Positions 9,153 to 19,169 of a DNA stretch of 64,000 nt are shown here, one piece after another (position 1 is the stretch's first letter; every line of letters begins with the position of its first letter). The DNA is from Trichomonas vaginalis G3 (taxonomy: Eukaryota; Parabasalia; Trichomonadida; Trichomonadidae): NCBI RefSeq assembly GCF_026262505.1, contig NC_067207.1:15778082-15842081 (forward strand), in the 5' to 3' direction. A program made the translations under genes and the position numbers. The notes beneath the pieces are model-generated. The model ran no database searches, was not told where the DNA came from, and saw nothing but the letters and a program-made list of their open reading frames with translations.

Positions 9153-12100
9153 TTATATAATTTTCACAGATTGTATTAGTTTGTTAACTCGCTCTTGTAT
9201 CTGTGTAACTTCTTCTGTATTTGTTGCGTTTCTTAGAGAAACAGATTTGACTCTTTCTTCGATTTCTTGTGACTTGTCGTCGTCATCTCCGAAAAATGAA
9301 ATTCCTGTGGCCATAAACTTCGCCATCTTATACATAACTGCGTCAATTGCTGAAATAAATCCAGCTCTGAATGGACCGTTCAATCCCTGACTTGTCATAA
9401 TTGTTCTGTAGATTCCTTTCAGTTCGAAAACAAATTTATGTTTTTCGCAAAAAGAAGGAGAAACAATCGAACAATGTTTCATGTCAATCATTGATTTCTC
9501 CGAATTAAATTTGCTGTCTCTTGCAAAATGAAGAGAAATCAATGCAGAAAATCTATATCCAAATAATGTGAACCATTCGAAATATTCCTTCTTCCCATTA
9601 AATCCGCATTTTTCATTTGGCAAAAGTGACAAATCATGAAAAGTGTCACAGTTCGTTTTTGTCAAATAAAAACCGTCAGAAATCTGATAAGTGTCAAAAG
9701 CAGCGATATTTTGTTTTCTCGAAAATGATCCTGGACTTTGGCAGAAAACTTTAGAAATCAATCTCGAAAAAGTGACGTTTTTGGCATCAGAAATTTTTTC
9801 TTTTGAAACAATGAAATTGATTTTCTTTCCGTTGTTCAAAAGAAGAGTTAATTTGATTTTCTGGTTTTCGAACGATAGAAATAATCGGTTAACCGTTCCG
9901 TCAGAAAATTCATACATTGGACAAAATGTATTTTGTAAATTATATCTTAAAATTAATTGGTCGGATTCAGAAAATGTCACTTTTTCTATCAAAACTTTTA
10001 TCACATTTTCCAACATAATTTTTGTGTTCATAGAATTTTCTTCTTGGATATTGATTCCATTAACAGGGAAGAGGAATCTAAATCCGTTATGGAAATACTG
10101 TAAATATTGTTCAGGTGAAGTCAATTTTGACACTTTTTCAAAGAGAATTTGAGACCAAATAAATGGAATTTGAGCAGTTGTCAGAACATCCTTGATTTCA
10201 ACATCTGTTAGTTTCTCTATCAATGAATAGAAAGCTAGAAATGCTGCATCACTTTTCGCGTTATTTACAAGACATTTTTCAATTAATTTTTGACAATTTT
10301 TGATGATTTCGTCATTTTTGTCATTTGACGATAAAATGTAATAAATCATTGATGATGCAGAGAGTTCTGAATATCTAACTTGTTTCATTTCACTTGACAA
10401 ATGACTTAATAACGTTTTATTTAATCTTCTTCTCAAAATTATGTCACTTTTATATAAATTTGTGACCTGAGCATTATTATTTGCCATTTGAATCAAATTC
10501 TCTCTCATTTCCTTGTATTTCTGCTGCAAGATCAAATTGGAGCCTGTTGGGAATTTGTACCAGAAATCAAAGTTCGATAATTTATTCGACGATTTACATA
10601 ACCGCCGTAATTCTCTGAAAACTAAATATTCTGGTAAAGATTCATTTGTCACGAACTCAGAAACTTTCTTTGACAATCCTTTTGTTGATTTCTCAACACT
10701 TTGTAGTGATAATCCATCACCATACAAATATTCCATACAAATTTTGAATACATGTAAATCTTGTGACTTCAACAAACCGCTGCACACTTCACTTGCTATT
10801 TTTGGATAATTAGGAATAGAAGAAAGACTTCTATCATAATAAAAGTGTCTTAAATTAATCAGTGGTTCTTCTATGATCAATTTATTTTGATCTAAATAAT
10901 CAGAAGTCTTAGTAAAATCATATTCAGTCCAATCTCCTAAAATTCCTTGGCAAATGGAAATTCCTCGTTTCATATCACATATCAGTTCTGTTTTATCGTA
11001 ATCATTTAGGGAATGTTTGAGTATTAATCCTAAATCTGATTTAGAGAAGAATCTGCAAACACGATAACTGTCAAGTAACGTATAATTGTCACTTTTTGTT
11101 GTCAAAATATTTTGTAAAATTTTTGCAGATAAAATCAAAGGAGAAGATTGATTTTCAATTTGGTAAGAAATTAATGTTTTCTGGAGATCAGATGATTGCA
11201 AATTATCTAAATGATTAATCAAGTTTTGTTTGAGCTTATCATTCATTATTTGGTCGATTAAACACTTTGGCAAACTGTTGAAATATTCAGAAATGAATTT
11301 TTCATCATTAAACAAATGATAAACATATGATGAATATTTGGTCGGCAAAGTTAATAAATAAGAAACAATCAAGAAGCAAATACATCTATTCTTTTGCGAT
11401 GAAAGATCCTTAATTGTCTTATCAACTAAATTCACTAGATTAGTAATTGTTTGCTCAGTAGTTTTCGTCAACATTGAAAACATCATTGTTGAAACATTTG
11501 CAAAAAGTGACGGAAATGTAAACCATTCAGTATTTTCAAGAATTTCCATGAACTGTTTCATTAGCGATGAATACCTTATAGATCTACTTTGCTTCGTAGG
11601 CCAGATAATATTAAATATTCTCTCATTTTGGCGATCTTTTAATGTTGGCCAAATTTCCACTAATTTTTCCGTGACGATAGGTAAAATTGAGATATTTTGT
11701 AAAGCGTAACAAGCGTTCATCCAAATCCTTGCAGAACTATGATTAGAAAGTTCGACTAAGAAAGGAACGACGTTCTCATTCAACTTGAAATTTGGATTTG
11801 TCGCGTAAGAAGACAAAACATTTTTCAAAGTTGCCAAATAAGTATCGAATATCATTAATTCCTGAGTTCTCTGTTGCTGCTGCATCTGATTTAATGTCTG
11901 CATTTGGTTAGGATTATATGTTTGTATTTTAGAATACATATTCTTTAAATTGTCAAAAATTGTGTCAGGGAAATATTGTGGTAAATCAAATGATTTGCAC
12001 AGTTTCTCAATTGATGGGAAAACTTCAGGACCAAGCAATCTAAAGTAGTCTTGGTTCGATGACACTAAATCAAAAGCAAATTTAAGAATATGTAATGTAT

Positions 12101-15100
12101 ATCTTGTCAAAATTCCTCTTTTTTCTACAGGCAAATTTGAGTTTTCAATCAAAATAGATGACAAATACGGACAATATCTTATGTAATGATTCAATCTTTG
12201 GTATGATTTAATTGATGTGAAAACCAAAGCTGTTTCTAACAAATATTTATATAAATCATCCATGTGAGAACCAAAGAATTCCATGTTATTCGAAATAATC
12301 TGCAAATAAAACCATGTCAATTTGTAATTTCCTCTTGTTTGATCTGCAGTATTTTGCAAACTATTTATTATAGATTTATAATCAGCTTCTAAAGGAATCT
12401 TCAAGTTCTTGAATATTTCATTTAATTCCGTTGTTGTCAATGACATCAAATAAGTCATATAAACTTTAAAGATTTCACAGAATTTCTCTAATGGCGGCGA
12501 ACGACTCCATAAACTTAAAACAGATATTTTTTCATTGTCACTTTTACTTGATTCAAAAAGTGACAAAATTCGATTTTGTAAATCAGGAATTTGAACTTTT
12601 TTATCGAAAAGAAGTACCATGAATCTTGCTTGTCCGTAAATACCCATATTATCTGTAATTTTATCCAAATATTCAGTGAGTTTTTGTGGATATTTTTTGA
12701 CGAAATTGAAAGAAAACAACAAAATGAAATGTCTGATTATTTCATCATTGACTTCGAAGTTATAAAATGATTCGAAATCGAAGTTTTGTCTGTTCAAAAT
12801 ATAAATAAATTCTCTGGTGACTAAATTAACTAAATAACTGTTTTTGAGTTGAAAAACTTGTTGAGAAATTTCTAAAAACAAAGATAAATTGGATAAACTG
12901 AAATGTTTCAAAATACACTTAAAAGTTAAATCATTAAATGTTTGGAAATTGGTTGAGAATTTCTCTATTTCACTTTGGATTCTTTGCAATAAAGTTTTGT
13001 CAACATTTTTGTCACTTTTTTCTGCCAAACTTTGACAAACAATTGAAATAATTTCTGGATTATTTGATCCAGCCAAAACATGGTCAGCATTTTCAACAAC
13101 AAGTTCTCTAAACTTCCTCATTCTCTTTTCTGAAATAATTAAATTCAAAAGTGAAGTGAAGTGAACTTCTTTTTCTTGTAAAAACATTTTGAAGAAATAA
13201 ACAGGATCTCTATTGATAAAAGTAGCAACACATCTATTGTTTGTCATGTTCGTCATCAAACTTATTCCTTCAAACAAGTTAACAATGGAATAAATCGCTT
13301 GTATCAATTGGTTTTTGTTTTTAAGATAATTAAAAACAAAAAATGAACTCGTAAACGTTTTAAGAACATTAGAAACAGCACTAATGACATCTGTCATGTT
13401 ATTCTGATCATTCCTGATTGTTTTGGCATTGGCCAAACAATTACCGAAAATTTGAACGAAAAGTGAAGTGATTTTTTCAGGAATTATTTCAGAAAACAAT
13501 TCAGATAATTGGTGAAGGTTTGAAGTATTGATTACAGGCAATTTAACTATTATTTCAGGTTTCTGCATCAATGCATCCCATGTCTGGTTAATATAATTGT
13601 CAATTAAACTTGTGTACTGTTGACAATTCTGATACAAATTTTTGACAATTTGAATTGCAGGAATTCTGACAAAAATTGGGGCTCTTGCATCAATTGATTT
13701 GAGGATTGCCACCAAATTTATGGACATATTATAGATCTTGTTGTCTATCAATGGTGGTAATATGTTCAATGCACATTCCACCAAATTTAATTTGTTGATT
13801 TTTTCACAAAATTCTTTGAAAAGTGACAAATTTTGTGAAATCAAATTTGGAAAACATCTCAAAATTATTCCCAATCTTCTCGAAAATTTCACCTGAGAAA
13901 TATCATTTTTCATATTTTCTAAACATTCATTATAAAACTGTAAAATATCCGGTGTTATCTCTGAGTTGTAAATGACTTCTCCGTAGATCCAAATCACGAT
14001 GTATTCCGATGAATTTTTGATAGAATTCAAAATTTCTGTCAAATTTTTCGGATTTTTGAGATATAAATTATGGCAATGAATGATGGACTTACAGAACCAT
14101 GATCTGAATACATTTAATTCTTGTAGATTTGTCTGTTTCTTTGACAAATTCGGTTCATCTTTCGTCATTTCGGGAGCAATTGTCGCAATAATGTTTGCGT
14201 AACTCAAAACATCAATGTTTTCTTCATTTATCATGTGCCTGATGAATTTAAGTACTTGCTTGATAACAATCGAAATGTTGTAGTACTTTAAATCAATAAT
14301 ATATATAATTTCATTTGAAAAAGTGACAAATTTCTCTTTTGAATTAATTTTGAGAGAAATTCTTTTGTGTATTGAGTCAAATGGCTTTGATTGGTACGAA
14401 CTGATCAATACATGTGCTTGTACTATAGGATTATCAGGGAATTCTTCTAAAATTTGTAATAATATATTCTCAAATACGTCAATTCTGTCTTTGAGTGTTG
14501 TAAACGGGTGTATGCACAATCCTGCGAGCTGCTCTCTATAGTTCTGGGTGAAATGGTCGCTTTGGAAGTTAGTTTTGACCAAATTCAAAATTAAATTTTG
14601 AGCAACTTTGTTGTTTGCGTCTTCCAACAGAGATTTTAGAGAAGATTTAAGCAGTGTTGAGTAGTCAATTGGAATCTTCTTAGTTTGGTTCGATATTTCA
14701 ATGATAGATGAAGAATCTGGGAATTTAAATTCTTCATTTAATTCAGCCAATGGGTAAATGTCTCTAATTATCTTTAAAGAGATATTTTTGGTCCTTCCAT
14801 GCATGTTTTCCAGCTGATTGACCAAAATATTCAGTAAATTAGAGACAATTTCGGATCTTTGGAGCTGTTTTGGCTGGTTTTTGTGGATTTCGCCCAGTAA
14901 TTCAACGCTTTTCTCGATGTTCGTGCTTGTAGCAAGTATAACAACATCGGTTACAACAGGAAAAGAGTAAAAAATAGGGTTTGAATTTCCGCAATACGAA
15001 ATGAAATCCAAAATAGAGATAGAAATGGATCCAAACGCAAGGATTGGGTTTAGTATACCGGTAACAATCTTCTGCTCTTTTACAAACTTGTTTTCTATGC

Positions 15101-17063
15101 CTAATGTCGTCATAAATTTGAATAAACTCTCTATTACTTTTATTGAATACTTGTAAGTGGAATAAGTGAACGTGTAGTTCTTGATAAGGCTCAGGAACTT
15201 CGGTATGAGCTTTGTAATAATTGGTCTTTGCGTTGGTTTGGAGATATTTGTTAATGTGTCAAGGAAATTTTGGATATACTTTAATATCTCAATCAAGTTC
15301 TTTCCTGAACGTATAACATTGATCGACGTGCAGAAGGAAGTCAAAAGAACAGCAAAAAGATCAGGACTGAGAAGATATAATTTTGCAATATTTTGATCGA
15401 AGTCAATTATGGGAGTTTTTGAGAAAATCGTCTTGAAATATAAATCCCAGATCGATCTCAACATGCCTTTTTGAACGACTTCGAAGATTTTGGTGAATAA
15501 TAATTGAACCATGGAATTGTAAGCTCTTTGGACCTTCTCGCAGTCTTTGTTTGCTTGTACAGCTGCTGTCCAGAGAGCTTGTGTAAGTTTTCGGTCTTTT
15601 TCTGGAGAATGAATCGGAGTTTGCGCAAATTGAAGGACTTTCTTGTAGCATTTCTCGTATTTGTGTATGAACTCGATACATTTGGATATTGTTTGCGTGA
15701 AATCACTGACTTCTTGGATTCTTCCTTGATATTGATATTCATATATCGGATTTGAAGAATCTGGTAGTTTAAAGAATATCTTTATGATATCTATGTATGA
15801 TAGGAATGATTCTCCAATGGCTTGTACGTCGGAACTGTATTGTAAATCGAAATTTTCAAATTCTGTTTTTTCTAGCTGATCTACAGTGTCGTAAAATTCG
15901 TCAATGAAGTCGAAGAGTATCTGTCGTATCAAATGTGTGAATTGTTCGGTAGTTGTCGTTACAGGTTTTAATTTTGTTGTTAATGTCTGGAAAAGTTTGA
16001 GGCGCTCTTGTATTTTGAATTCCGTTGAATGTAGTAATGATATAGCGTAAGAAATGTAAGAGTTCTCAAGCGTAGCGTCCGAATCCATTTTTATAATTTG
16101 ATTCATGAATTTTGCGTAGTAATTGGACTCTTCAAGGTAAATCCCAGACCTTTTAGTGATCAATGGGATAAGACGGCGAAGATTCTGTATTGTTAACGCA
16201 TCCGGCGGATATTTTGTGAATAAAGCAGGGATATCATTAAATATTTCGAAAAACTGTGTAAAGGAGCTTTGTGAAACCTCATTTAGTAAAGTAATTAAGA
16301 GGTTTGCAACTGTATTTTCGGGAATATTAAACATCTTTGGCCTGAGCGACATAATGTTTATTGCTTTGTGCTTCAGAGTAATAAACAATTGCTGAGCACA
16401 AATATTTGGTTGGTTTAGCTGCATGGTTAAGATTTTTGAAATTTCTGTAATCATCAACGTAGGAATTGATATCTGTTCCGTGCCCTTCCACAAGAGCGAT
16501 CGCGTAATAATTTGCAAGATTGATATGCTATGTGTGAATATAAAATCTGGAAGCTCGTGTAGAGGTTTTTGGAACTGTTTGAATAGGATTTGACCGATCT
16601 GGCATGTTAGGTTGAATATTTTTTGTGTTTTGGCGAGATTATCTTGGCTGGTCGAGTCAATTGTGTTTTTCAAAATGTTAATTATGTATCCCTGTGTTTT
16701 AATGTCGAGATATTCAAGATCTCTGCCAAGATTCTCGAATAACTGAGATAGAATTATGCTGTCTGAGCATGGAATTCTTAACAATTCAATCACTTCGAGC
16801 GCTGTAGAATGAACTATTGAAGGTTTTGACTTGTTGACAAGAGTTATGGTTCCAGAGAAAGCAGAATTAGTTATTGGAGCTTGGCATTTATTAACATCAT
16901 CAGGAGAAAATCCGTCTAATAATTCCAAAGCTGTTGATAACAAATCTGGAGAATCTGGTGTAGTTTCAAGAGCTTGACAAAACTTTTTGAGTTCATTGCG
17001 ATCGTTTGACTTTGCCTGAGGAATTGGAATTCGCTCCTCTTTATTCCGGGATTCCTCAGTCAT
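9153..17063 (-). CDS. TRRAP/Tra1-like scaffold pseudokinase (PIKK family)
   Basis: About 2636 residues from the chosen start. Most of the chain is helical repeat sequence of HEAT/TPR character without recognisable short motifs, as in the N-terminal and FAT parts of PIKK proteins. Near residue 2410 a PIKK-like entry appears (VNRLFLSFENQKIKLTLLL, then NNGKKINFIVSK). Near 2500 comes YFEWFTLFGYRFSALISLHF, and near 2554 FELKGIYRTIMTSQGLNGPF, which resembles the end of the Tra1/TRRAP kinase-like domain (xxNIxxxxxPxGxxGPF). No lysine/DFG-type catalytic set is visible, fitting a pseudokinase. The C terminus (RVNKLIQSVKII) looks like a short FATC region without the usual Trp-rich end. Tra1/TRRAP binds transcription activators in SAGA- and NuA4-type acetyltransferase complexes in the nucleus. 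The start at 17063 (MTEESRN) was chosen over the first ATG at 17126 because TCATA, an initiator match, lies 2 nt upstream. The identification rests on weak similarity; another large PIKK-like scaffold is possible. Confidence 0.65.
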   Translation of the reverse strand: MTEESRNKEERIPIPQAKSNDRNELKKFCQALETTPDSPDLLSTALELLDGFSPDDVNKCQAPITNSAFSGTITLVNKSKPSIVHSTALEVIELLRIPCSDSIILSQLFENLGRDLEYLDIKTQGYIINILKNTIDSTSQDNLAKTQKIFNLTCQIGQILFKQFQKPLHELPDFIFTHSISILQIITRSLLWKGTEQISIPTLMITEISKILTMQLNQPNICAQQLFITLKHKAINIMSLRPKMFNIPENTVANLLITLLNEVSQSSFTQFFEIFNDIPALFTKYPPDALTIQNLRRLIPLITKRSGIYLEESNYYAKFMNQIIKMDSDATLENSYISYAISLLHSTEFKIQERLKLFQTLTTKLKPVTTTTEQFTHLIRQILFDFIDEFYDTVDQLEKTEFENFDLQYSSDVQAIGESFLSYIDIIKIFFKLPDSSNPIYEYQYQGRIQEVSDFTQTISKCIEFIHKYEKCYKKVLQFAQTPIHSPEKDRKLTQALWTAAVQANKDCEKVQRAYNSMVQLLFTKIFEVVQKGMLRSIWDLYFKTIFSKTPIIDFDQNIAKLYLLSPDLFAVLLTSFCTSINVIRSGKNLIEILKYIQNFLDTLTNISKPTQRPIITKLIPKFLSLIKNYTFTYSTYKYSIKVIESLFKFMTTLGIENKFVKEQKIVTGILNPILAFGSISISILDFISYCGNSNPIFYSFPVVTDVVILATSTNIEKSVELLGEIHKNQPKQLQRSEIVSNLLNILVNQLENMHGRTKNISLKIIRDIYPLAELNEEFKFPDSSSIIEISNQTKKIPIDYSTLLKSSLKSLLEDANNKVAQNLILNLVKTNFQSDHFTQNYREQLAGLCIHPFTTLKDRIDVFENILLQILEEFPDNPIVQAHVLISSYQSKPFDSIHKRISLKINSKEKFVTFSNEIIYIIDLKYYNISIVIKQVLKFIRHMINEENIDVLSYANIIATIAPEMTKDEPNLSKKQTNLQELNVFRSWFCKSIIHCHNLYLKNPKNLTEILNSIKNSSEYIVIWIYGEVIYNSEITPDILQFYNECLENMKNDISQVKFSRRLGIILRCFPNLISQNLSLFKEFCEKINKLNLVECALNILPPLIDNKIYNMSINLVAILKSIDARAPIFVRIPAIQIVKNLYQNCQQYTSLIDNYINQTWDALMQKPEIIVKLPVINTSNLHQLSELFSEIIPEKITSLFVQIFGNCLANAKTIRNDQNNMTDVISAVSNVLKTFTSSFFVFNYLKNKNQLIQAIYSIVNLFEGISLMTNMTNNRCVATFINRDPVYFFKMFLQEKEVHFTSLLNLIISEKRMRKFRELVVENADHVLAGSNNPEIISIVCQSLAEKSDKNVDKTLLQRIQSEIEKFSTNFQTFNDLTFKCILKHFSLSNLSLFLEISQQVFQLKNSYLVNLVTREFIYILNRQNFDFESFYNFEVNDEIIRHFILLFSFNFVKKYPQKLTEYLDKITDNMGIYGQARFMVLLFDKKVQIPDLQNRILSLFESSKSDNEKISVLSLWSRSPPLEKFCEIFKVYMTYLMSLTTTELNEIFKNLKIPLEADYKSIINSLQNTADQTRGNYKLTWFYLQIISNNMEFFGSHMDDLYKYLLETALVFTSIKSYQRLNHYIRYCPYLSSILIENSNLPVEKRGILTRYTLHILKFAFDLVSSNQDYFRLLGPEVFPSIEKLCKSFDLPQYFPDTIFDNLKNMYSKIQTYNPNQMQTLNQMQQQQRTQELMIFDTYLATLKNVLSSYATNPNFKLNENVVPFLVELSNHSSARIWMNACYALQNISILPIVTEKLVEIWPTLKDRQNERIFNIIWPTKQSRSIRYSSLMKQFMEILENTEWFTFPSLFANVSTMMFSMLTKTTEQTITNLVNLVDKTIKDLSSQKNRCICFLIVSYLLTLPTKYSSYVYHLFNDEKFISEYFNSLPKCLIDQIMNDKLKQNLINHLDNLQSSDLQKTLISYQIENQSSPLILSAKILQNILTTKSDNYTLLDSYRVCRFFSKSDLGLILKHSLNDYDKTELICDMKRGISICQGILGDWTEYDFTKTSDYLDQNKLIIEEPLINLRHFYYDRSLSSIPNYPKIASEVCSGLLKSQDLHVFKICMEYLYGDGLSLQSVEKSTKGLSKKVSEFVTNESLPEYLVFRELRRLCKSSNKLSNFDFWYKFPTGSNLILQQKYKEMRENLIQMANNNAQVTNLYKSDIILRRRLNKTLLSHLSSEMKQVRYSELSASSMIYYILSSNDKNDEIIKNCQKLIEKCLVNNAKSDAAFLAFYSLIEKLTDVEIKDVLTTAQIPFIWSQILFEKVSKLTSPEQYLQYFHNGFRFLFPVNGINIQEENSMNTKIMLENVIKVLIEKVTFSESDQLILRYNLQNTFCPMYEFSDGTVNRLFLSFENQKIKLTLLLNNGKKINFIVSKEKISDAKNVTFSRLISKVFCQSPGSFSRKQNIAAFDTYQISDGFYLTKTNCDTFHDLSLLPNEKCGFNGKKEYFEWFTLFGYRFSALISLHFARDSKFNSEKSMIDMKHCSIVSPSFCEKHKFVFELKGIYRTIMTSQGLNGPFRAGFISAIDAVMYKMAKFMATGISFFGDDDDKSQEIEERVKSVSLRNATNTEEVTQIQERVNKLIQSVKII

Positions 17064-17068
17064 TATGA
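17064..17068 (-). promoter_or_regulatory. Initiator (Inr) candidate for the TRRAP-like gene
   Basis: Minus-strand TCATA sits 2 nt upstream of the ATG at 17063. Trichomonad genes commonly use a TCA(+1)YW initiator within about 20 nt of the start codon. If it is used, the leader is only a few nucleotides. Confidence 0.45.
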
Positions 17069-17126
17069 AGGATTTTTTGAAAAAATTAAACATATGTATT
17101 CTATTTGTTTGTACGTGTATTTTCAT

Positions 17127-17595
17127 ATTTGTTCTCCAAAACTGGCTAAATCGAAGGAAAAATAATCTTTACATTATTTGAAATCAGTTTCAAGTGACAT
17201 TGATCTTATATCTTTATCTGTTTCATGCTAAACATTGAACATTTATAGTATGCGACAAAATCTATTTTGTGGATTTCATTATAAATTTTCAAACAGAGTA
17301 GGCCAATACATTATCTAGAATTTATTTAGACTTATGCTAAACATTAAAATCGTAGCATAAATACAAGATTTTAATGAAAAATTACAAATTTAGATCTTAT
17401 TTTTAAAGCAAAATGAACTAATTATATCTAATCCGTTCTATAAATCTTGATTTATCATGTGATTACTTGATTTTTATAGATAATTCCATAGAAAATTAAA
17501 AAAATCATTTGGATATTCTAATCAAAAAGATATTTTAACGCTTTAGTAAGTAGTTTTCTATTTGTAGTGATAAATAATTGACGATTTGTACTAGT
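17127..17595. other. Intergenic between two minus-strand genes, nothing else seen
   Basis: AT-rich DNA downstream of the dehydrogenase gene and upstream of the TRRAP-like gene. No frame or repeat supported. Confidence 0.6.
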
Positions 17596-18354
17596 TTATT
17601 CACGATGGATAACAGATCCGCTTGCTTGGTGTGTAGCAAGGATAAGAACTTCAGCAATTTGGACGTGTGGTGGTGCCTGAGCAGCATATAATGCTGTGTC
17701 AGCAATATCATCGCCTGTAAGTGGCTGAATTCCTTGGTAAACTTTCTTTGCACGTTCTTCATCGCCTTTGAAGCGAATAACGCTGAAGTTTGTCTCAACA
17801 AGACCTGGCTTTAAGTTTGTGACACGAATAGCTGTATGAGCTAAGTCGATTCTTAAGCCATCAGACAAAGCCTTGACAGCAGACTTTGTAGCGCAGTAAA
17901 CGTTGCCGCCAGCGTATGCTGCATCACCAGCAACACTGCCAATGTTGATGATGTGGCCACGATTGCGTTGAACCATTCCTGGAACGATGAGATGTGTCAT
18001 TGTAAGCAAACCTTTGATATTTGTGTCAATCATTGCATCCCAATCTTCTGGCTTGAGATCGTATTCCTTTTCAAGACCAAGTGCAAGGCCAGCGTTGTTG
18101 ATGAGTACATCAATTTCTTGCCACTCTTTTGGTAATGACTGAACAGCAGCTGTTGCAGCCTTGTTGTCACGAACATCGAATGGTAATGTAATGCATTCGA
18201 CTTTATTTTCAGTCAAAAAGTTCTTGATTTTTTCTAAGCGCTCTGGATTACGTCCATTTAAGATGACTGAGTATCCAGCAAGGCCAAACTTGCGTGCGCA
18301 GGCTTCACCAATGCCACTAGTAGCGCCAGTAACGAGGACAATCTTTCTTCCCAT
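17596..18354 (-). CDS. Short-chain dehydrogenase/reductase (classical SDR, YdfG-like)
   Basis: 252 residues, the normal length for a classical SDR. Visible motifs: the nucleotide-binding TGATSGIG at the N terminus, NNAG near residue 90, the catalytic Ser in INIGSVAG and the YCATK catalytic Tyr-x-x-x-Lys, followed by PGLVETNF. The arginine after the second strand (NGRNPERL) suggests NADP(H). These enzymes reduce or oxidise small hydroxy or carbonyl substrates, for example the 3-hydroxy acid or serine dehydrogenase activity of the bacterial YdfG group; the substrate cannot be read from sequence. The start at 18354 (MGRKIV) is preferred over an upstream ATG at 18387 because an initiator (TCATTT) lies just 5 nt before it. 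Several trichomonad metabolic enzymes of this kind are thought to come from bacteria. Confidence 0.9.
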   Translation of the reverse strand: MGRKIVLVTGATSGIGEACARKFGLAGYSVILNGRNPERLEKIKNFLTENKVECITLPFDVRDNKAATAAVQSLPKEWQEIDVLINNAGLALGLEKEYDLKPEDWDAMIDTNIKGLLTMTHLIVPGMVQRNRGHIINIGSVAGDAAYAGGNVYCATKSAVKALSDGLRIDLAHTAIRVTNLKPGLVETNFSVIRFKGDEERAKKVYQGIQPLTGDDIADTALYAAQAPPHVQIAEVLILATHQASGSVIHRE

Positions 18355-18356
18355 TG

Positions 18357-18362
18357 AAATGA
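18357..18362 (-). promoter_or_regulatory. Initiator (Inr) for the SDR gene
   Basis: Minus-strand TCATTT, with the A+1 at 18360, matches the trichomonad TCAYW initiator and ends 2 nt before the ATG at 18354. The implied leader is about 5 nt. It decides the start codon for the gene. Confidence 0.6.
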
Positions 18363-18508
18363 CGAACAATTTGACACTTGATCTCACCTCACAGAGAACA
18401 AAAATTTTTGATCAGCATCCCATCAAAAAATTTCTCACTCTCACAGTCATTATGTCTTGGTTTAATGAAGCTTATCGGTTCATCTAAGCGCATTATATAT
18501 ACGATAAA

Positions 18509-18695
18509 TATCGATTGGTTAGATTTTTCACAAGATATGAAATTTTTATTCGTCAATTAGATGAATGGATGAATGTGTCTATTATTTGTCTATTGATTAT
18601 GATGATAATATCGATTGGTTAGATTTTTCACATTAATTTCATATTTAATCATCAATTAGATAAGTGAATGTGTCTATTATTGGCCTTTCAAATAT
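18509..18695. repeat. Two imperfect ~100-bp tandem units
   Basis: TATCGATTGGTTAGATTTTT begins at 18509 and again at 18609. Both copies continue with a similar ATTAGAT, GAATGTGTCTATTATT pattern. The second copy runs into the degraded ankyrin tail. Confidence 0.7.
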
Positions 18696-19169
18696 GATGA
18701 TAATATTGATATCTCATAATTTCCATAAAAATGTATTTTTGCATATTCAATAGCAGTAATTTCGCGGGGTGGTTTACCACGTATTGAACACTTCATATTT
18801 ATGGATGGGGAAGCACCATTGGCTAGAAGTAACTCAATAATACCCAAATCATGCCCTTGAATTGCGTAAAATAATGGTGTCATATAAAAATAATAATGAA
18901 TTTCATGATTTATAATGAATAATTGCATCCTGGATATTTCTACCTATGAATCGATAATCATCTCTATTTGTATGAAAAAAATAATGAATTGTATTAAATA
19001 AAGATAAATTTGATGAAATTATAAGTGAATAAATACTTGATTAATATTCTTTACACCATGTTCTAATATGTATTTCACGATATTATATCTGGTACAGAGG
19101 CATGCAATTGTTAATGGACTGCAATATGAATATATTGAATTTTATTATGAATTAAATTGAATTCTATGA
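18677..19169 (-). pseudogene. Decayed ankyrin-repeat segment downstream of the 20474-19170 gene
   Basis: On the minus strand two separate pieces read as ankyrin repeats: about 19130-19040 (PLTIACLCTRYNIVKYILEH) and 18928-18677 (TPLFYAIQGHDLGIIELLLA followed by NGASPSI). Between them lie AT-rich stretches with repeated AATTCATTATT-like words. The pieces are not in one frame with each other. They look like the former C-terminal part of the ankyrin gene that now stops at 19170. Confidence 0.6.

Noticed and set aside
15403-15755. Overlapping frames on both strands within the TRRAP-like gene
   Set aside because: They lie inside a long, consistent minus-strand frame and lack motifs; shadows.
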